Positions 17,694 to 26,269 of a stretch of 64,000 bases of DNA are shown here, piece after piece. The stretch covers positions 4,751,501 to 4,815,500 of the forward strand of contig NZ_WBOF01000001.1 in NCBI RefSeq assembly GCF_009569385.1, in the 5' to 3' direction. The position numbers were made by a program, and so were the translations under genes. Numbering within the stretch: the stretch's first letter is position 1; every line of letters begins with the position of its first letter. Source of the DNA: Streptomyces kaniharaensis (GTDB lineage: Bacteria > Actinomycetota > Actinomycetes > Streptomycetales > Streptomycetaceae). The notes beneath the pieces were generated by a model that was not told where the DNA came from, searched no databases, and saw only the letters and a program-made list of their open reading frames with translations.

Positions 17694-18280
17694 GCATACA
17701 TGCGCGCCCGTTCAACCATCAGTTGGATCCCGTAGCCGCTCGAGATAACCTCGAGAGGCTCCCAATAGGCTTGTGCGATGAATTCGCACACATTGAACTC
17801 GTATGCCTGGACGTCGATGGAATATTGACAGATGGTTCAATAATATACAGCGAGAGCGGGCGAGCGCTAGTAACATTCAATGCGCGGGATGGTTTGGGAA
17901 TTGCACTCTTGCAGAGGGCTGGCGTATCAGTTGCTTTTGTGTCTGCTCTAGATTCCCCGATAGTTAGAAAACGCGCCGAAGAACTGCACATCAAAAGTGT
18001 CTGCTTGGGTGTCAACGATAAGCTCAGGTGCGTCAGAGATATGCAGCGGCATACGAGAGGAAAGATACTATTTATGGGGGATGACCTTTGGGATCTGGCA
18101 GCGATGAGAGCTTGTGACGTCGCAGCGTCTTCCTGCGACGCGGCAGTAGAGGCTCTCGCTGCTGCCGACGTGATTTCTTCCTATGGAGGCGGCCGAGGGG
18201 CTGTTCGACAGATAGCCGATATGACTCTCGAGGCCCAAGATATAGATCGCGGCTCTCTAATGGCGCGATATGATGAATGA
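17690..18280 (+). CDS. KdsC-like HAD phosphatase
   Basis: The 196-residue protein carries the KdsC-type HAD signature. DVDGILTDG (nucleophile Asp41 and Asp43) is followed by the family's NARDGLGI block, a VSALDSPIVRKRAEEL segment, DK at 110-111 and GDDLWD (130-135, metal-binding Asp pair), then GGGRGAVRQIADM near the end. KdsC enzymes remove the phosphate from KDO-8-phosphate or related sugar acids and usually form tetramers. Actinobacteria lack KDO lipopolysaccharide, so here another phosphorylated sugar-like intermediate is probable. About 35 extra N-terminal residues precede the HAD core. Start and stop codons overlap those of its neighbours, showing translational coupling. Confidence 0.85.
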   Translation: MSIHARPFNHQLDPVAARDNLERLPIGLCDEFAHIELVCLDVDGILTDGSIIYSESGRALVTFNARDGLGIALLQRAGVSVAFVSALDSPIVRKRAEELHIKSVCLGVNDKLRCVRDMQRHTRGKILFMGDDLWDLAAMRACDVAASSCDAAVEALAAADVISSYGGGRGAVRQIADMTLEAQDIDRGSLMARYDE

Positions 18281-18908
18281 CGCCATGGATTCTGGAAACA
18301 CTCGTCGTGTTTATGATCTGGCAGCGCGGGATTACGAGGAGATCTTCTTTGACGACCTCAGTGATGCGCACTGGCTTGATTCGTTCTCCAGTTCTCTTGA
18401 AGCACCGTCCTTGATCCTAGATGTGGGATGTGGTCCTGGAAACTTCTCTAACTATCTTGGTAGTAGAGGACATTGTCCTGTTGGCATCGACATCTCATTC
18501 GAAATGCTATCCGTAGGACGACAGCGCAGAGGTGTTCATCATCCAATGGTTCAGGGGACCATGGAGCGACTTCCCTTCAGGTCAGGCATATTTGATGGCC
18601 TATTGATTGCCTACTCGCTGCTGCACATACCCAAGAAGAATGTCCAGTCGGTTCTGCAGGAACTCAGGAGGGTTATCAAGGCCAACGGGAGGAGTCTTCT
18701 CCTTCTGAAAGAAGGGGATGACGAGAGAGTGATAGCTGCGAGTCTCGTTGCGGGTGAATTCCTGGTCGCGTCGATGTGGCGAGTGCCGGAGCTCCAGCCT
18801 CTTCTCGAACTCGCAGGGTGGAATCTTATCTCTGCAGAACATGGTGAGCCTGCTAGGCAGGAAGAGATCCAGGAACCGAAGTTGGCTCTTACCCTGATAG
18901 CAGCGTGA
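18270..18908 (+). CDS. Class I SAM-dependent methyltransferase
   Basis: The 212-residue protein has motif I SLILDVGCGPGNFSNYL (about residues 48-64), the acidic PVGIDIS strand end (motif II) and FDGLLIAYSLLHI (post II/motif III), so it is a small class I methyltransferase of the Methyltransf_11/25 kind. No membrane segment is seen. Start may be either of the tandem ATGs at 18270 and 18273, both inside the end of the phosphatase gene. The acceptor atom (O, N or C) cannot be deduced. It is a tailoring candidate in the operon. Confidence 0.85.
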   Translation: MMNDAMDSGNTRRVYDLAARDYEEIFFDDLSDAHWLDSFSSSLEAPSLILDVGCGPGNFSNYLGSRGHCPVGIDISFEMLSVGRQRRGVHHPMVQGTMERLPFRSGIFDGLLIAYSLLHIPKKNVQSVLQELRRVIKANGRSLLLLKEGDDERVIAASLVAGEFLVASMWRVPELQPLLELAGWNLISAEHGEPARQEEIQEPKLALTLIAA

Positions 18909-18957
18909 ATGGGGCTTGGCGTAACCGGGATCTGGCGCCTGTGAGGTTTTAGCCAAA

Positions 18958-20013
18958 ATGACTGTAGCTCTTCGTACTGTGCGTGGTCTCCACTATCACC
19001 TGGACGGCTGTCCAACTGGCACACAGGTCCCTGCCCAAATAAGGGGCATAGTGGTAAAGAAATGGAGTAAGGGCGACTCCACTGGACGCTGGGTACTGGA
19101 ACTCACCGGCCGCGCGAATGTTATTGTCAACCGTCGTGATCCAGCGGTTGATATATCTCAGATGCAGGTAGGACGGCGAGTTGAGGTGACAGGGTCGGCT
19201 GTGATCTCGTCCCGTCAACAGTTGGTACTTTATCCGGACAGTATGGAGGTCTTGCCGGCAGGCTCGCTAGGGCAGCACTGGCCTGAAAAACCAGAGGTGC
19301 CAAGCCATATCTTGACAAGCTTCCTCTTAGCACGTCTCCGCAGTATCGCAACAGCATCAGCAACCAAGCTCGGCTACCGCGAGTTCGAACCGTATTACAT
19401 ATCGACCCCGCTGCAGAATAGGGACTCAGGGCCAGTGAGTGTTTCATTCGAAGGCTGGGGATCCTCACTGAGTCTGGCAATCTCGCCCGCGCCACAGCTC
19501 CTTCAAACTCTCCTTGAGACCGGAGAGCATCGGGTATTCGCAGTCGGCAGGTGTTTCTCATCGGCATATCGCGATGGTTTTTCCAGTGCAGAGGAACTGA
19601 CCCTAGTGGCAAGACAAATTGATACCTCAATTGAAGAGGTGATCTGTTTTTCTGAGACGATACTCCGGGACCTGCTTCAGGAGGGGGACACGGCGGTGTC
19701 GCGTGTCACATGGGGCGCAGATCAGTGGCCTCAAGTACCAGTTGCTGCAATGCCAAGCAAGGAGATTGACACGCCGCGCATTGAGTGGCTGCCTGAGGCC
19801 AGAGAAGACGATGGTATACATCACGCTATATTCCGTATAATTTATCCCCAAGGTATTGTTGTCGCAGAGGGCGATGTCACTGAGTGGTCATCACACGTCC
19901 GGATAGGCGGTGTCACAGTTCACCTGGAACGTCTCGTAGCACTACTGTCCCCGACGCGACTGGCGGCTATCAGAGACCTCGGCGCCCCCACGGAACGGTT
20001 GCGAAGAGCATGA
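18958..20013 (+). CDS. Degenerate Asp/Asn-tRNA synthetase-like protein
   Basis: The 351-residue protein follows the class IIb synthetase plan. An N-terminal OB-fold part covers about residues 5-100. Motif 1 is RSIATASATKLGYREFEPYYISTP (128-151), and ISPAPQLLQTLLETGEHRVFAVGRCF corresponds to the SPQLYKQ/motif 2 region. Motif 3 is GGVTVHLERLVAL (318-330, Arg325). In motif 2 the usual FRAE is replaced by FSSAYRD, so the ATP-contacting Arg-Glu pair is altered, and the protein is shorter than real AspRS/AsnRS (about 430-590). It is therefore probably not a housekeeping synthetase but a paralogue that activates or transfers an amino acid, or binds tRNA. Leu124 is a TTA codon. It ends with an ATGA overlap into the DIT1/PvcA gene. 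Confidence 0.75.
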   Translation: MTVALRTVRGLHYHLDGCPTGTQVPAQIRGIVVKKWSKGDSTGRWVLELTGRANVIVNRRDPAVDISQMQVGRRVEVTGSAVISSRQQLVLYPDSMEVLPAGSLGQHWPEKPEVPSHILTSFLLARLRSIATASATKLGYREFEPYYISTPLQNRDSGPVSVSFEGWGSSLSLAISPAPQLLQTLLETGEHRVFAVGRCFSSAYRDGFSSAEELTLVARQIDTSIEEVICFSETILRDLLQEGDTAVSRVTWGADQWPQVPVAAMPSKEIDTPRIEWLPEAREDDGIHHAIFRIIYPQGIVVAEGDVTEWSSHVRIGGVTVHLERLVALLSPTRLAAIRDLGAPTERLRRA

Positions 20014-21389
20014 CTGGGCACTTGACGAAATTGACAAGGTCTGGGAATACAGTCCTGGAGGAGAATTTTTCTGGTTTGGCTAAAGGAACGCGCCTTCGGC
20101 CTACGCGCTCAGACTCCTACGACTTCGCGAGTTGCATGTTTTTCTCGCACCTTGGATACGAGAACGAGCAGATCAGCCCTGGAGAGCGCCGCCTCAGGCC
20201 GATTTCCGAATCCGAGGTAAGAAAAGAACTATTGTCGGCCGTGAGGTCGCATGAGGGCGACACTGGATTGAGTGCAAATCCACCTCGCCCGCGGACCATG
20301 AAACACGTTAACGTGCCTGAGAGTGTGACTGCAGACTATTTGGGCTGGGCTGAGACGGCGCTTGTCGATTATGGTCCTTTGGAAGATATAGCGAAGAGCG
20401 ATCTTGACAGGACAGAAAAGATCCTGAGCGTGCTAGCTGACCCGCTCTTAGGGAACACACAGAATCGGGAGAACGTCGATTCAGTTGTGATTCACCAGCG
20501 GCTCGCTATGGCGTCGGATGGGCGCTTGCCACTGTACCTGGCCCTGCCGGCCTTCCCGTTCAAGGATCAGGGGGCATTCAATACCGACTGTAGCGCGGAC
20601 CAGCCAGACTTTGGAGAGGTGGCGCTATTAGTGAGAATGCATTGCCTGGCTCTCGCTTTGTCGCGCCTGTACGCTGAGGAGGTCCAGTGGATAATTCTCT
20701 CGGATGGGCCACTATATGCCCCCTTCTTTGGTTTGGATTCTGGCGTTGCCCAACGATATCTGCAGCGAATTCGATCCTTCCGAGACAACCTTAACCTTGG
20801 CTCTACTATCAATGTGCTATCTCTTCTGGATCTGGTGGCGAAGACTCAATATTTGTACGGGGGAAAGTCTGGCGTGGAGGCATTCGCCAAGTACTCTGCC
20901 GACATTCGCCATGCGCTTGAGTCTGTAAGCAGAAAAGATAGAGAGGTTGATGACGCGCTCCAAGTACTAGCAGGGGACATGATGTGGAACTTGGACACGC
21001 GAAGGTACGAGCAATCAATGACGCATCAAGAACTCTGGAGAATCATAAGGAGAAAGGGGCGCTCGCCGCTCCGTACCGAAGTATCTGAACAATCTCGAGA
21101 AACGACACTGCGGTACGTGTCATGCAACATTGCCCTCCGGTTGGCCCGTGTGATTGAATGTCAGTTCCCGCTTGCTATCCGGGCTACGTCCCATGCTAAG
21201 AGGGGGCAGGTGGCCATTCCCAGAATTGGCCATGTGGCGCCGTGGAATGGAGTGGCTGTGCGGCGTCGTCGGGGGCGGGGATGGGCGGACCTTGGAAGTG
21301 TGAGAATTCACCGCGCTTGGCAGCAGGGGGCAGATGTTAGCGTTCACCTGGAAGGCTGTGGAGATGCCTTCTATTACGAAGTTCCATAG
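20010..21389 (+). CDS. DIT1/PvcA-family (isocyanide synthase-like) protein
   Basis: The 459-residue protein matches the DIT1/PvcA family: LPLYLALPAFPFKDQ (Lys185), PDFGEVALL (199-207), the IILSDGPLYAPFFG strand (229-241) and the C-terminal HVAPWNGVAVR block. Family members such as PvcA and IsnA convert an amino acid amine to an isocyanide with ribulose 5-phosphate; Dit1 makes a formyl-tyrosine precursor. Deviations include PWNG where many members have PWH, and about 90 extra N-terminal residues. ATG 20010 overlaps the previous stop (ATGA). Codons 147 and 207 are TTA, so translation would need the bldA tRNA in a streptomycete. No 2-oxoglutarate oxygenase (PvcB partner) is present, so the product probably differs from known isonitriles. 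Confidence 0.8.
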   Translation: MTGHLTKLTRSGNTVLEENFSGLAKGTRLRPTRSDSYDFASCMFFSHLGYENEQISPGERRLRPISESEVRKELLSAVRSHEGDTGLSANPPRPRTMKHVNVPESVTADYLGWAETALVDYGPLEDIAKSDLDRTEKILSVLADPLLGNTQNRENVDSVVIHQRLAMASDGRLPLYLALPAFPFKDQGAFNTDCSADQPDFGEVALLVRMHCLALALSRLYAEEVQWIILSDGPLYAPFFGLDSGVAQRYLQRIRSFRDNLNLGSTINVLSLLDLVAKTQYLYGGKSGVEAFAKYSADIRHALESVSRKDREVDDALQVLAGDMMWNLDTRRYEQSMTHQELWRIIRRKGRSPLRTEVSEQSRETTLRYVSCNIALRLARVIECQFPLAIRATSHAKRGQVAIPRIGHVAPWNGVAVRRRRGRGWADLGSVRIHRAWQQGADVSVHLEGCGDAFYYEVP

Positions 21390-21460
21390 ATTCTTATGGT
21401 GGCCGCCGTCTTCTCGCCTGGGATCACTGTGTGCTGGGCGTGTGTCGCCTCAAGCGGTGG

Positions 21461-21631
21461 AAGTTCGAGCAGTTCGGGCTCGCTGTTGGGCACCCGCCGC
21501 GACAGCACCTTCGCCCCGTCGGCGTCGATCACCGTGCGGTGATGTTCGGTCTTGCCCGCGTCCGTCCCGCCCAAAGCTCGGGCACCCGTGCCTCCCTCGT
21601 CGATTCGTTGCTGTTCCCTGCAGACGACCAC
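21461..21631 (-). pseudogene. IS110-family transposase, N-terminal fragment
   Basis: About 57 residues (QQRIDEGGTG, TDAGKTEHHRTVIDADG, VLSRRVPNSEPELLEL) match the start of IS110-type DEDD transposases, including the first Asp of the catalytic set. The frame becomes unrelated before 21461. It marks the right border of the low-GC segment. Confidence 0.75.
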
Positions 21632-21885
21632 GCCGACGTGTCCTTACGAAGCGATCTTGATCGCGCGTCCCAATGAGTGGCCGTGTCGTCGCGGGGCGCC
21701 GGGCGACCACTCCGCACTGAGCGCGCTGCTGCGCCTGGATGGAGACCAGGACTGGGCCTGGCTGCACGCCCGCGCCTGCACAGCCTCTGGCCTCAACGCG
21801 GTCCGTCGGCTCCTGCAGGGCCGCTGGGTCGGGTGAGCCCGGACTCCGGTAGCTGCCTGTCGCTGGCGGCTGGGACGATCACGCG
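21632..21885. other. Intergenic debris
   Basis: A plus-strand frame ending at 21836 (SALLRLDGDQDWAWLHARACTAS) has coding-like composition but no start or recognised family. It may be the tail of a truncated gene. Nothing else is supported. Confidence 0.35.
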
Positions 21886-22317
21886 ATGGGAAACATCTAT
21901 GACTACTACGCGGCCACCGACGACACACAGGCCCTGGGCGTTTTCGAGGACGGCCGCATCGACGACCCCTTCGGTACGGTCGGTCTCAAGGGGGTTGACC
22001 CCTACCTGCTCCTCGGAGCCGTCGAGGCACACCTGACGGGAGTGCCCGAAGAGCAGGTGGAAGCCGACCCGCGCTTCTGCGAACTGCTGAGCGATCCTCA
22101 GCACGAGGGCCACTGGCTGGTCTCGCTCACGGACAGCCTTCGCGACGCGCTCGCGGTGGCCACCAGCGGGCGGTTGCAGGAGGCGGCGTTCGTTTGGACG
22201 CTCGCCGAGGACGGCGCGGGACAGGACGCGGAGCTGGTGGCCGACTTCCTGCGGCGGCTGGCCGAGCTCGCCCGCGACGCCGGGCAACGCGGCCTGTACT
22301 GCGGCATGTCCCTGTAG
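21886..22317 (+). CDS. Hypothetical protein
   Basis: The 143-residue acidic protein starts at MGNIYDYYAATDDTQALGVF. It shows no signal peptide or membrane segment and its second half is helical. Codon bias is strongly actinobacterial. No family is recognised with confidence. It begins 49 bases after a short fragment frame and is followed by a HEAT-repeat gene on the same strand. Confidence 0.6.
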   Translation: MGNIYDYYAATDDTQALGVFEDGRIDDPFGTVGLKGVDPYLLLGAVEAHLTGVPEEQVEADPRFCELLSDPQHEGHWLVSLTDSLRDALAVATSGRLQEAAFVWTLAEDGAGQDAELVADFLRRLAELARDAGQRGLYCGMSL

Positions 22318-22399
22318 GCGGGTCGCAATCGGACGCCCTTGTCGCAGCCGCAACGGCCGACAACGGAGGGATCGAACTCCATCCACGGAGGACGACCGT

Positions 22400-23593
22400 T
22401 TGTCAGCCCCGCCCGCAACACTGCCACTCATGAACACTTCTGGCGAGCCGCCCGCCGGCATCGAATCGGCCCCGCACCCCAAGACCGTCCTGCTCGACAC
22501 GCCATGGGCGGAGCTGAGCCACGCGTACGGGTCGGCCGAGGACACACCCACCCTGCTGGCCGGCCTGCTGGACGACGCCCCCGAGGTCCAGGCCCATGCC
22601 CTGGGTCAACTGCAGATGTCGGTCCTCCACCAGGGCTCGCTCTACAGCAGTACCGCGCCGGTCGCGCTTTTCGTGGCCGGCATTCTGGGCGATCCGCGCA
22701 CCTTGGCCGCGCACGCGAGCGAGTACGCGTGGGACGACCGGGTCCGCCCCCTGCGGGCCGCACTGCTGGAGTGGCTGGGCGAGATCGCCGAGTCGGTCGG
22801 TTACTACGACGACCGCGAGCAGGATCCCGAGTACGAGGCCCCAGCCGACATCGCGGCCTGCCGCGCCGCCCGCCCCGCGATCCATCAGGCGGTGACTCCC
22901 TACCTGGCTGATCCCGACCCCGTCGTTCGCGAAGCCACCGTCGGCGCCGTCGGCCACCTTCTCAAGGCACCCGAGCTCCGCGACCGGATACCCGACGCCG
23001 CCCAACGGTTGCGTACCACCCTGACCACAAGCAAAGACCGGCGCGAGCGCGCCGCGGCAGTTCTGACCCTCGTCGCCCGGGCGCAGGACACCAGCGACCT
23101 GCTCACCGACCCGGATCCGGCGATCCGCGCCTGCGCCGCCCTCGCCCCGCTCCCCGCCGACGACCCGCGCCCCACTGCCATCCTTCTGGAGGCACTGTCG
23201 GACCCGCATGCCGTGGACCACTGGTTCGACGCCGAACCCCTGCCCCAACTCGACGGCTGGTTCCGCTTCACCCTCCTCCAAGCCCTGCTCGCCCGCACCA
23301 CCACCCTGGAGGAAATCCTCGACGCCGCCCTGGCACTGATGCCCATGGCCAACGACTTCACCGTCGAACGCGACTGGGGACCGCTCCTGCTGCGCGCCTT
23401 CCCCGACGGCAACGTCAGCGAGGCCGCCCTCACCGACGCTCAGCGCCAACTCCTCAGCGCCATTGCGGCCAAGGACGACTGCTGGGGCAACATCGGCAAC
23501 AAGATCACATGGCTTCGCAGAGCTGGCCTACCGACGGACCGCGCCTCTTTCGGGGTCCTCCTGGCAAACCCCGGCCAGGCCGCCGATGTCTGA
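22400..23593 (+). CDS. HEAT-repeat protein
   Basis: The 397-residue protein is made of helical repeats, most clearly AVTPYLADPDPVVREATVGAVGHLL, RERAAAVLTLVAR and LLTDPDPAIRACAALA, the HEAT/PBS-type pattern used for protein binding. TTG 22400 has a good GGAGG nine bases before it. The first ATG (22430) has none, so the TTG start is preferred. No enzymatic motif is visible. Partner unknown. Confidence 0.7.
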   Translation: MSAPPATLPLMNTSGEPPAGIESAPHPKTVLLDTPWAELSHAYGSAEDTPTLLAGLLDDAPEVQAHALGQLQMSVLHQGSLYSSTAPVALFVAGILGDPRTLAAHASEYAWDDRVRPLRAALLEWLGEIAESVGYYDDREQDPEYEAPADIAACRAARPAIHQAVTPYLADPDPVVREATVGAVGHLLKAPELRDRIPDAAQRLRTTLTTSKDRRERAAAVLTLVARAQDTSDLLTDPDPAIRACAALAPLPADDPRPTAILLEALSDPHAVDHWFDAEPLPQLDGWFRFTLLQALLARTTTLEEILDAALALMPMANDFTVERDWGPLLLRAFPDGNVSEAALTDAQRQLLSAIAAKDDCWGNIGNKITWLRRAGLPTDRASFGVLLANPGQAADV

Positions 23594-23821
23594 CGAAGCG
23601 TGAAGAGCTCAGACCGTAACGGCCCTGCTGGTCGTCGGAGGCGGGGGCCTGAGTTCCGGTACCCGCCACAAGGCGGGCAGGCGGCGGCGCCCATGTCATC
23701 TGCGGATCGGATCAGCGTGATCGCCACGGTCTTCACCTGACATCCTCCGCCGCTGGCATCGATCCCAACTAGGCTGGCGGAGGGGTTGCAGGTGTGCGGC
23801 ATGCGGCAGTGCCTCGGGCGC

Positions 23822-24424
23822 TCATCCGATGCCCGGAGCGACTGGGTGCTCAGCTTGGAACGCCAGCCTGCGTTCGGCATCCTGGGCGATTTGGTCGAGA
23901 ACATCATCGAGTGCCACGAACGCCTCCCACGGTCGCTGGTGGCTGGCTTCGGAGAGGCGCTCGATCAGTAGTTGTTCGAGATCAGTGACGCGCTTGCCCT
24001 TCCAGACCTTGTCGGCCAGGCTCACCAGCAGGTCATCGGTGCTGACGCCGGGGGCGTTCCACGATGCGTGGCTGCGGGCGAAGCGGGCGAGCTCCTCGGT
24101 GACTCCCCGGGCGATCAGCAGGTCGTGGCCGGCCACCTCGTGTGCGGAGCCGGGCCAGGAAAGCTCCTCGGGGTGCAGGACCTTCCCGATGTCGTGGGTG
24201 GCGGCGCCGAAGAGGACGGCGTGCCGGTTGAAGTCCAGCTGGGGGTAGTGCTGTTCGGCCCAGTCGACCAGTTGGTGGGCGACGTCGTGGACGGCCCGGA
24301 GATGGGCCGCGAGCCTCGGTGGGGCCTGCAACTCTTCGAGGAGGACGGCGACCTGGGGCGGGAGGGGTCGCAGTACGGGGTCGCCGGGCAGGGTGAGGGC
24401 TCGCTGCAGTGCATTGGGGGTCAT
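23822..24424 (-). CDS. HD-domain protein
   Basis: The 200-residue protein contains an HD phosphohydrolase core: His of AVHDVAHQLVDWA, the HD pair in FGAATHDIGKVLHPEEL, HEVAGHDLL and the Asp of LLVSLADKVWKG. HD proteins are metal-dependent phosphohydrolases on nucleotides or phosphoesters, and the substrate here is unknown. ATG 24424 (MTPNALQRAL) is used as start. It is divergent from the DUF4240 gene with a 52-base gap. Confidence 0.75.
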   Translation of the reverse strand: MTPNALQRALTLPGDPVLRPLPPQVAVLLEELQAPPRLAAHLRAVHDVAHQLVDWAEQHYPQLDFNRHAVLFGAATHDIGKVLHPEELSWPGSAHEVAGHDLLIARGVTEELARFARSHASWNAPGVSTDDLLVSLADKVWKGKRVTDLEQLLIERLSEASHQRPWEAFVALDDVLDQIAQDAERRLAFQAEHPVAPGIG

Positions 24425-24476
24425 TCGGGACACGGTAGGCCTCAAATGTCGGAACCTGCTGCAAGGGTGGATGGTT

Positions 24477-25055
24477 ATGGACATCGACGGGTTCTGGAAT
24501 GTGGTCGGGGCAGCACGGGCCGAAAGCAGCGGTCCGCATGGTAAGGCGTTCGCCGAGGCAATGGTCGACCAGCTGGCGGGGCTCCCGCAGGAGGAGATCC
24601 TCGGCTATCAGGAGCGATTCGACGAGGTGCACGGCGCCGTGTACCGCTGGGACGTGTGGGCTGCCGCCTATCTCATCGGCGGAGGCTGCTCGGACGACAG
24701 CTTCATGGATTTCCGGGCCGGCCTGATCGCCCTCGGGCGGGACTGGTACGAGCTGGCAGCCGCCCGCCCGGACGATCTGGCGGACCACCCCGCAGTGATC
24801 GAGGCCGCGACCCGGGGTGACGACTACGTGATCTTCGATGAGGGCGTGAACTACGCGGCCAGCTACGCGTTCGAGCGCCTCACGGGTGACGCCGATGCCT
24901 TCCACGAGGCGTGGAAGCGCCATCGGGCCGGGCAGGACCTGGATGCGGAGCTGGAGTCCGACATGGGTGAGGACTTCGATTTCGATGACGCTGAAGAGAT
25001 GCACCGTCGCCTTCCCCGTCTTGCTGCCCTTTACCTCGGCGCAGCCGCCGGCTGA
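24477..25055 (+). CDS. DUF4240-domain protein
   Basis: The 192-residue protein is a full-length DUF4240 member: MDIDGFWNVV start, LPQEEILGYQERFDEVHG, then YRWDVWAAAYLIGGGCSDD and FMDFRAGLIALGR, which are the diagnostic blocks. The C-terminus is acidic. The family is widespread in actinobacteria and of unknown function. ATG 24471 two codons upstream is an alternative start. Confidence 0.8.
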   Translation: MDIDGFWNVVGAARAESSGPHGKAFAEAMVDQLAGLPQEEILGYQERFDEVHGAVYRWDVWAAAYLIGGGCSDDSFMDFRAGLIALGRDWYELAAARPDDLADHPAVIEAATRGDDYVIFDEGVNYAASYAFERLTGDADAFHEAWKRHRAGQDLDAELESDMGEDFDFDDAEEMHRRLPRLAALYLGAAAG

Positions 25056-25186
25056 GACGTGTCAGCGCCTTGAAGAGCGTCGCTATTCGGATGGGGCTGC
25101 TGTCCCGACTGGTTGCCGATGTCCCTTGTGTGGCGGCTTGGCGGCGACCGTGCGGGTTGTCACTGGGGTCCGCTTGGATGGTGGGC

Positions 25187-25846
25187 ATGACCGTCAACGA
25201 TGTCGCCCGTTCTCTGCCGGATCCCAACGTTCTGCGGGACCACTGCCGGGCTTTGGCGATGCTGGATGCGATCCTCAGTCCCGATTGGTCCTCGCGCTAC
25301 TACTCCTATGACGCGCGGTGGTCGCCGACGGAAGAGATGGCGTCGATGCGCAACGGTTCGGGGGATGAGTACTCGATCGTCTTCGCTTCGGCCGGTGTGT
25401 ACGTTCGGGGCTTCGACCACGAGTCGCCGATGAGCCCCTATGCCGAGGACGGAGTGCGGCCCGGCGTGGTGGACTCCGTTCCCGAAGAGTTCCGGTCCTG
25501 CGTCGAGGAACCCGCGTTCAACGACGACGGCGTACCGACGGTGACGGCCTGCCTGTGGCATAGGACGACTGATGAAAGTTGGCAGACGGGCGAGATCGAC
25601 TTCCCAGAGGGCCATGTCGACCCTGACGGGGCCGACTGGTTGTTCCGGCTCCTCGCCGACCGATCTCCGGAGGCGTACGCGAGCTTCGCCGTCGACTACT
25701 ACGAGGTACCAGTCGACCTGGATACCGTCCGGCACATCTGTGCTCTGAGGCCGCTCACCGATGACGTGGTCCGCGCCCTCAACGCCGACCTGACCCTCGA
25801 GAACCTTGCCGAGGACATCGCCGAGATCGGCTACCCCACGACGTAG
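25187..25846 (+). CDS. Conserved hypothetical protein
   Basis: The 219-residue protein (MTVNDVARSLPDPNVLRDHC, then MRNGSGDEYSIVF, YVRGFDHESPMSPY) has the look of a conserved streptomycete cytosolic protein of unknown function. Acidic residues are frequent and there is no membrane segment. ATG 25178 (MVGMTV) could also be the start. It is the last gene before the tRNA-derived repeat. Confidence 0.65.
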   Translation: MTVNDVARSLPDPNVLRDHCRALAMLDAILSPDWSSRYYSYDARWSPTEEMASMRNGSGDEYSIVFASAGVYVRGFDHESPMSPYAEDGVRPGVVDSVPEEFRSCVEEPAFNDDGVPTVTACLWHRTTDESWQTGEIDFPEGHVDPDGADWLFRLLADRSPEAYASFAVDYYEVPVDLDTVRHICALRPLTDDVVRALNADLTLENLAEDIAEIGYPTT

Positions 25847-26269
25847 GGAAAATTACCGAATGAGTAATCCGCCGCGAAGGCGGTGCGCGCCGAGATCTCT
25901 GCCGTCCCGCGCGACTGAGAGGACAGTTACGGGATGCGCGTCATGGTCCACGGCTTCCGATATCTCAGCGTTGCTGCTCCGTCAGCCACCTTGCCGGCAG
26001 TAATGCGCGTGGTTTTTCCGCGCCGAACTATTAGTGGGTGATGCGTTGCCCTGCTGCCGCGAAAGCGTGGTGATCATAGCGGTGAGTGAGTTCTAGATGT
26101 AACTGTGAGGCAAGTCACTCTCGAAGCCCCGGTCGTCAGGTGCCTCTCACGCACCTCTCACGGACTGGGCGTCATGAGGTGTCATCGGGCGTCATGCGTG
26201 GTGGACGGAGTAGGGCCCTGACCTGCAGGTTCTGGACTGAATGGACAGACCGTTACGACCTTTCGACCG
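25847..26269. other. Non-coding region left of the tRNA-Pro repeat
   Basis: No gene is supported. Between about 26140 and 26205 short direct repeats cluster (CTCTCACG twice; GGGCGTCATG twice with GTGTCAT between). They could be arm-type sites for the nearby integrase. Confidence 0.45.

Noticed and set aside
18958-20013. Housekeeping or self-resistance AsnRS
   Set aside because: It is too short and its motif 2 lacks the ATP-binding Arg-Glu, so it is unlikely to aminoacylate tRNA in place of a cellular enzyme.
16677-21389. Assigning the operon to a known isonitrile pathway such as rhabduscin, paerucumarin or xanthocillin
   Set aside because: The partner genes of those pathways (PvcB-type oxygenase, glycosyltransferase, P450) are absent and the four other genes here are not part of them.
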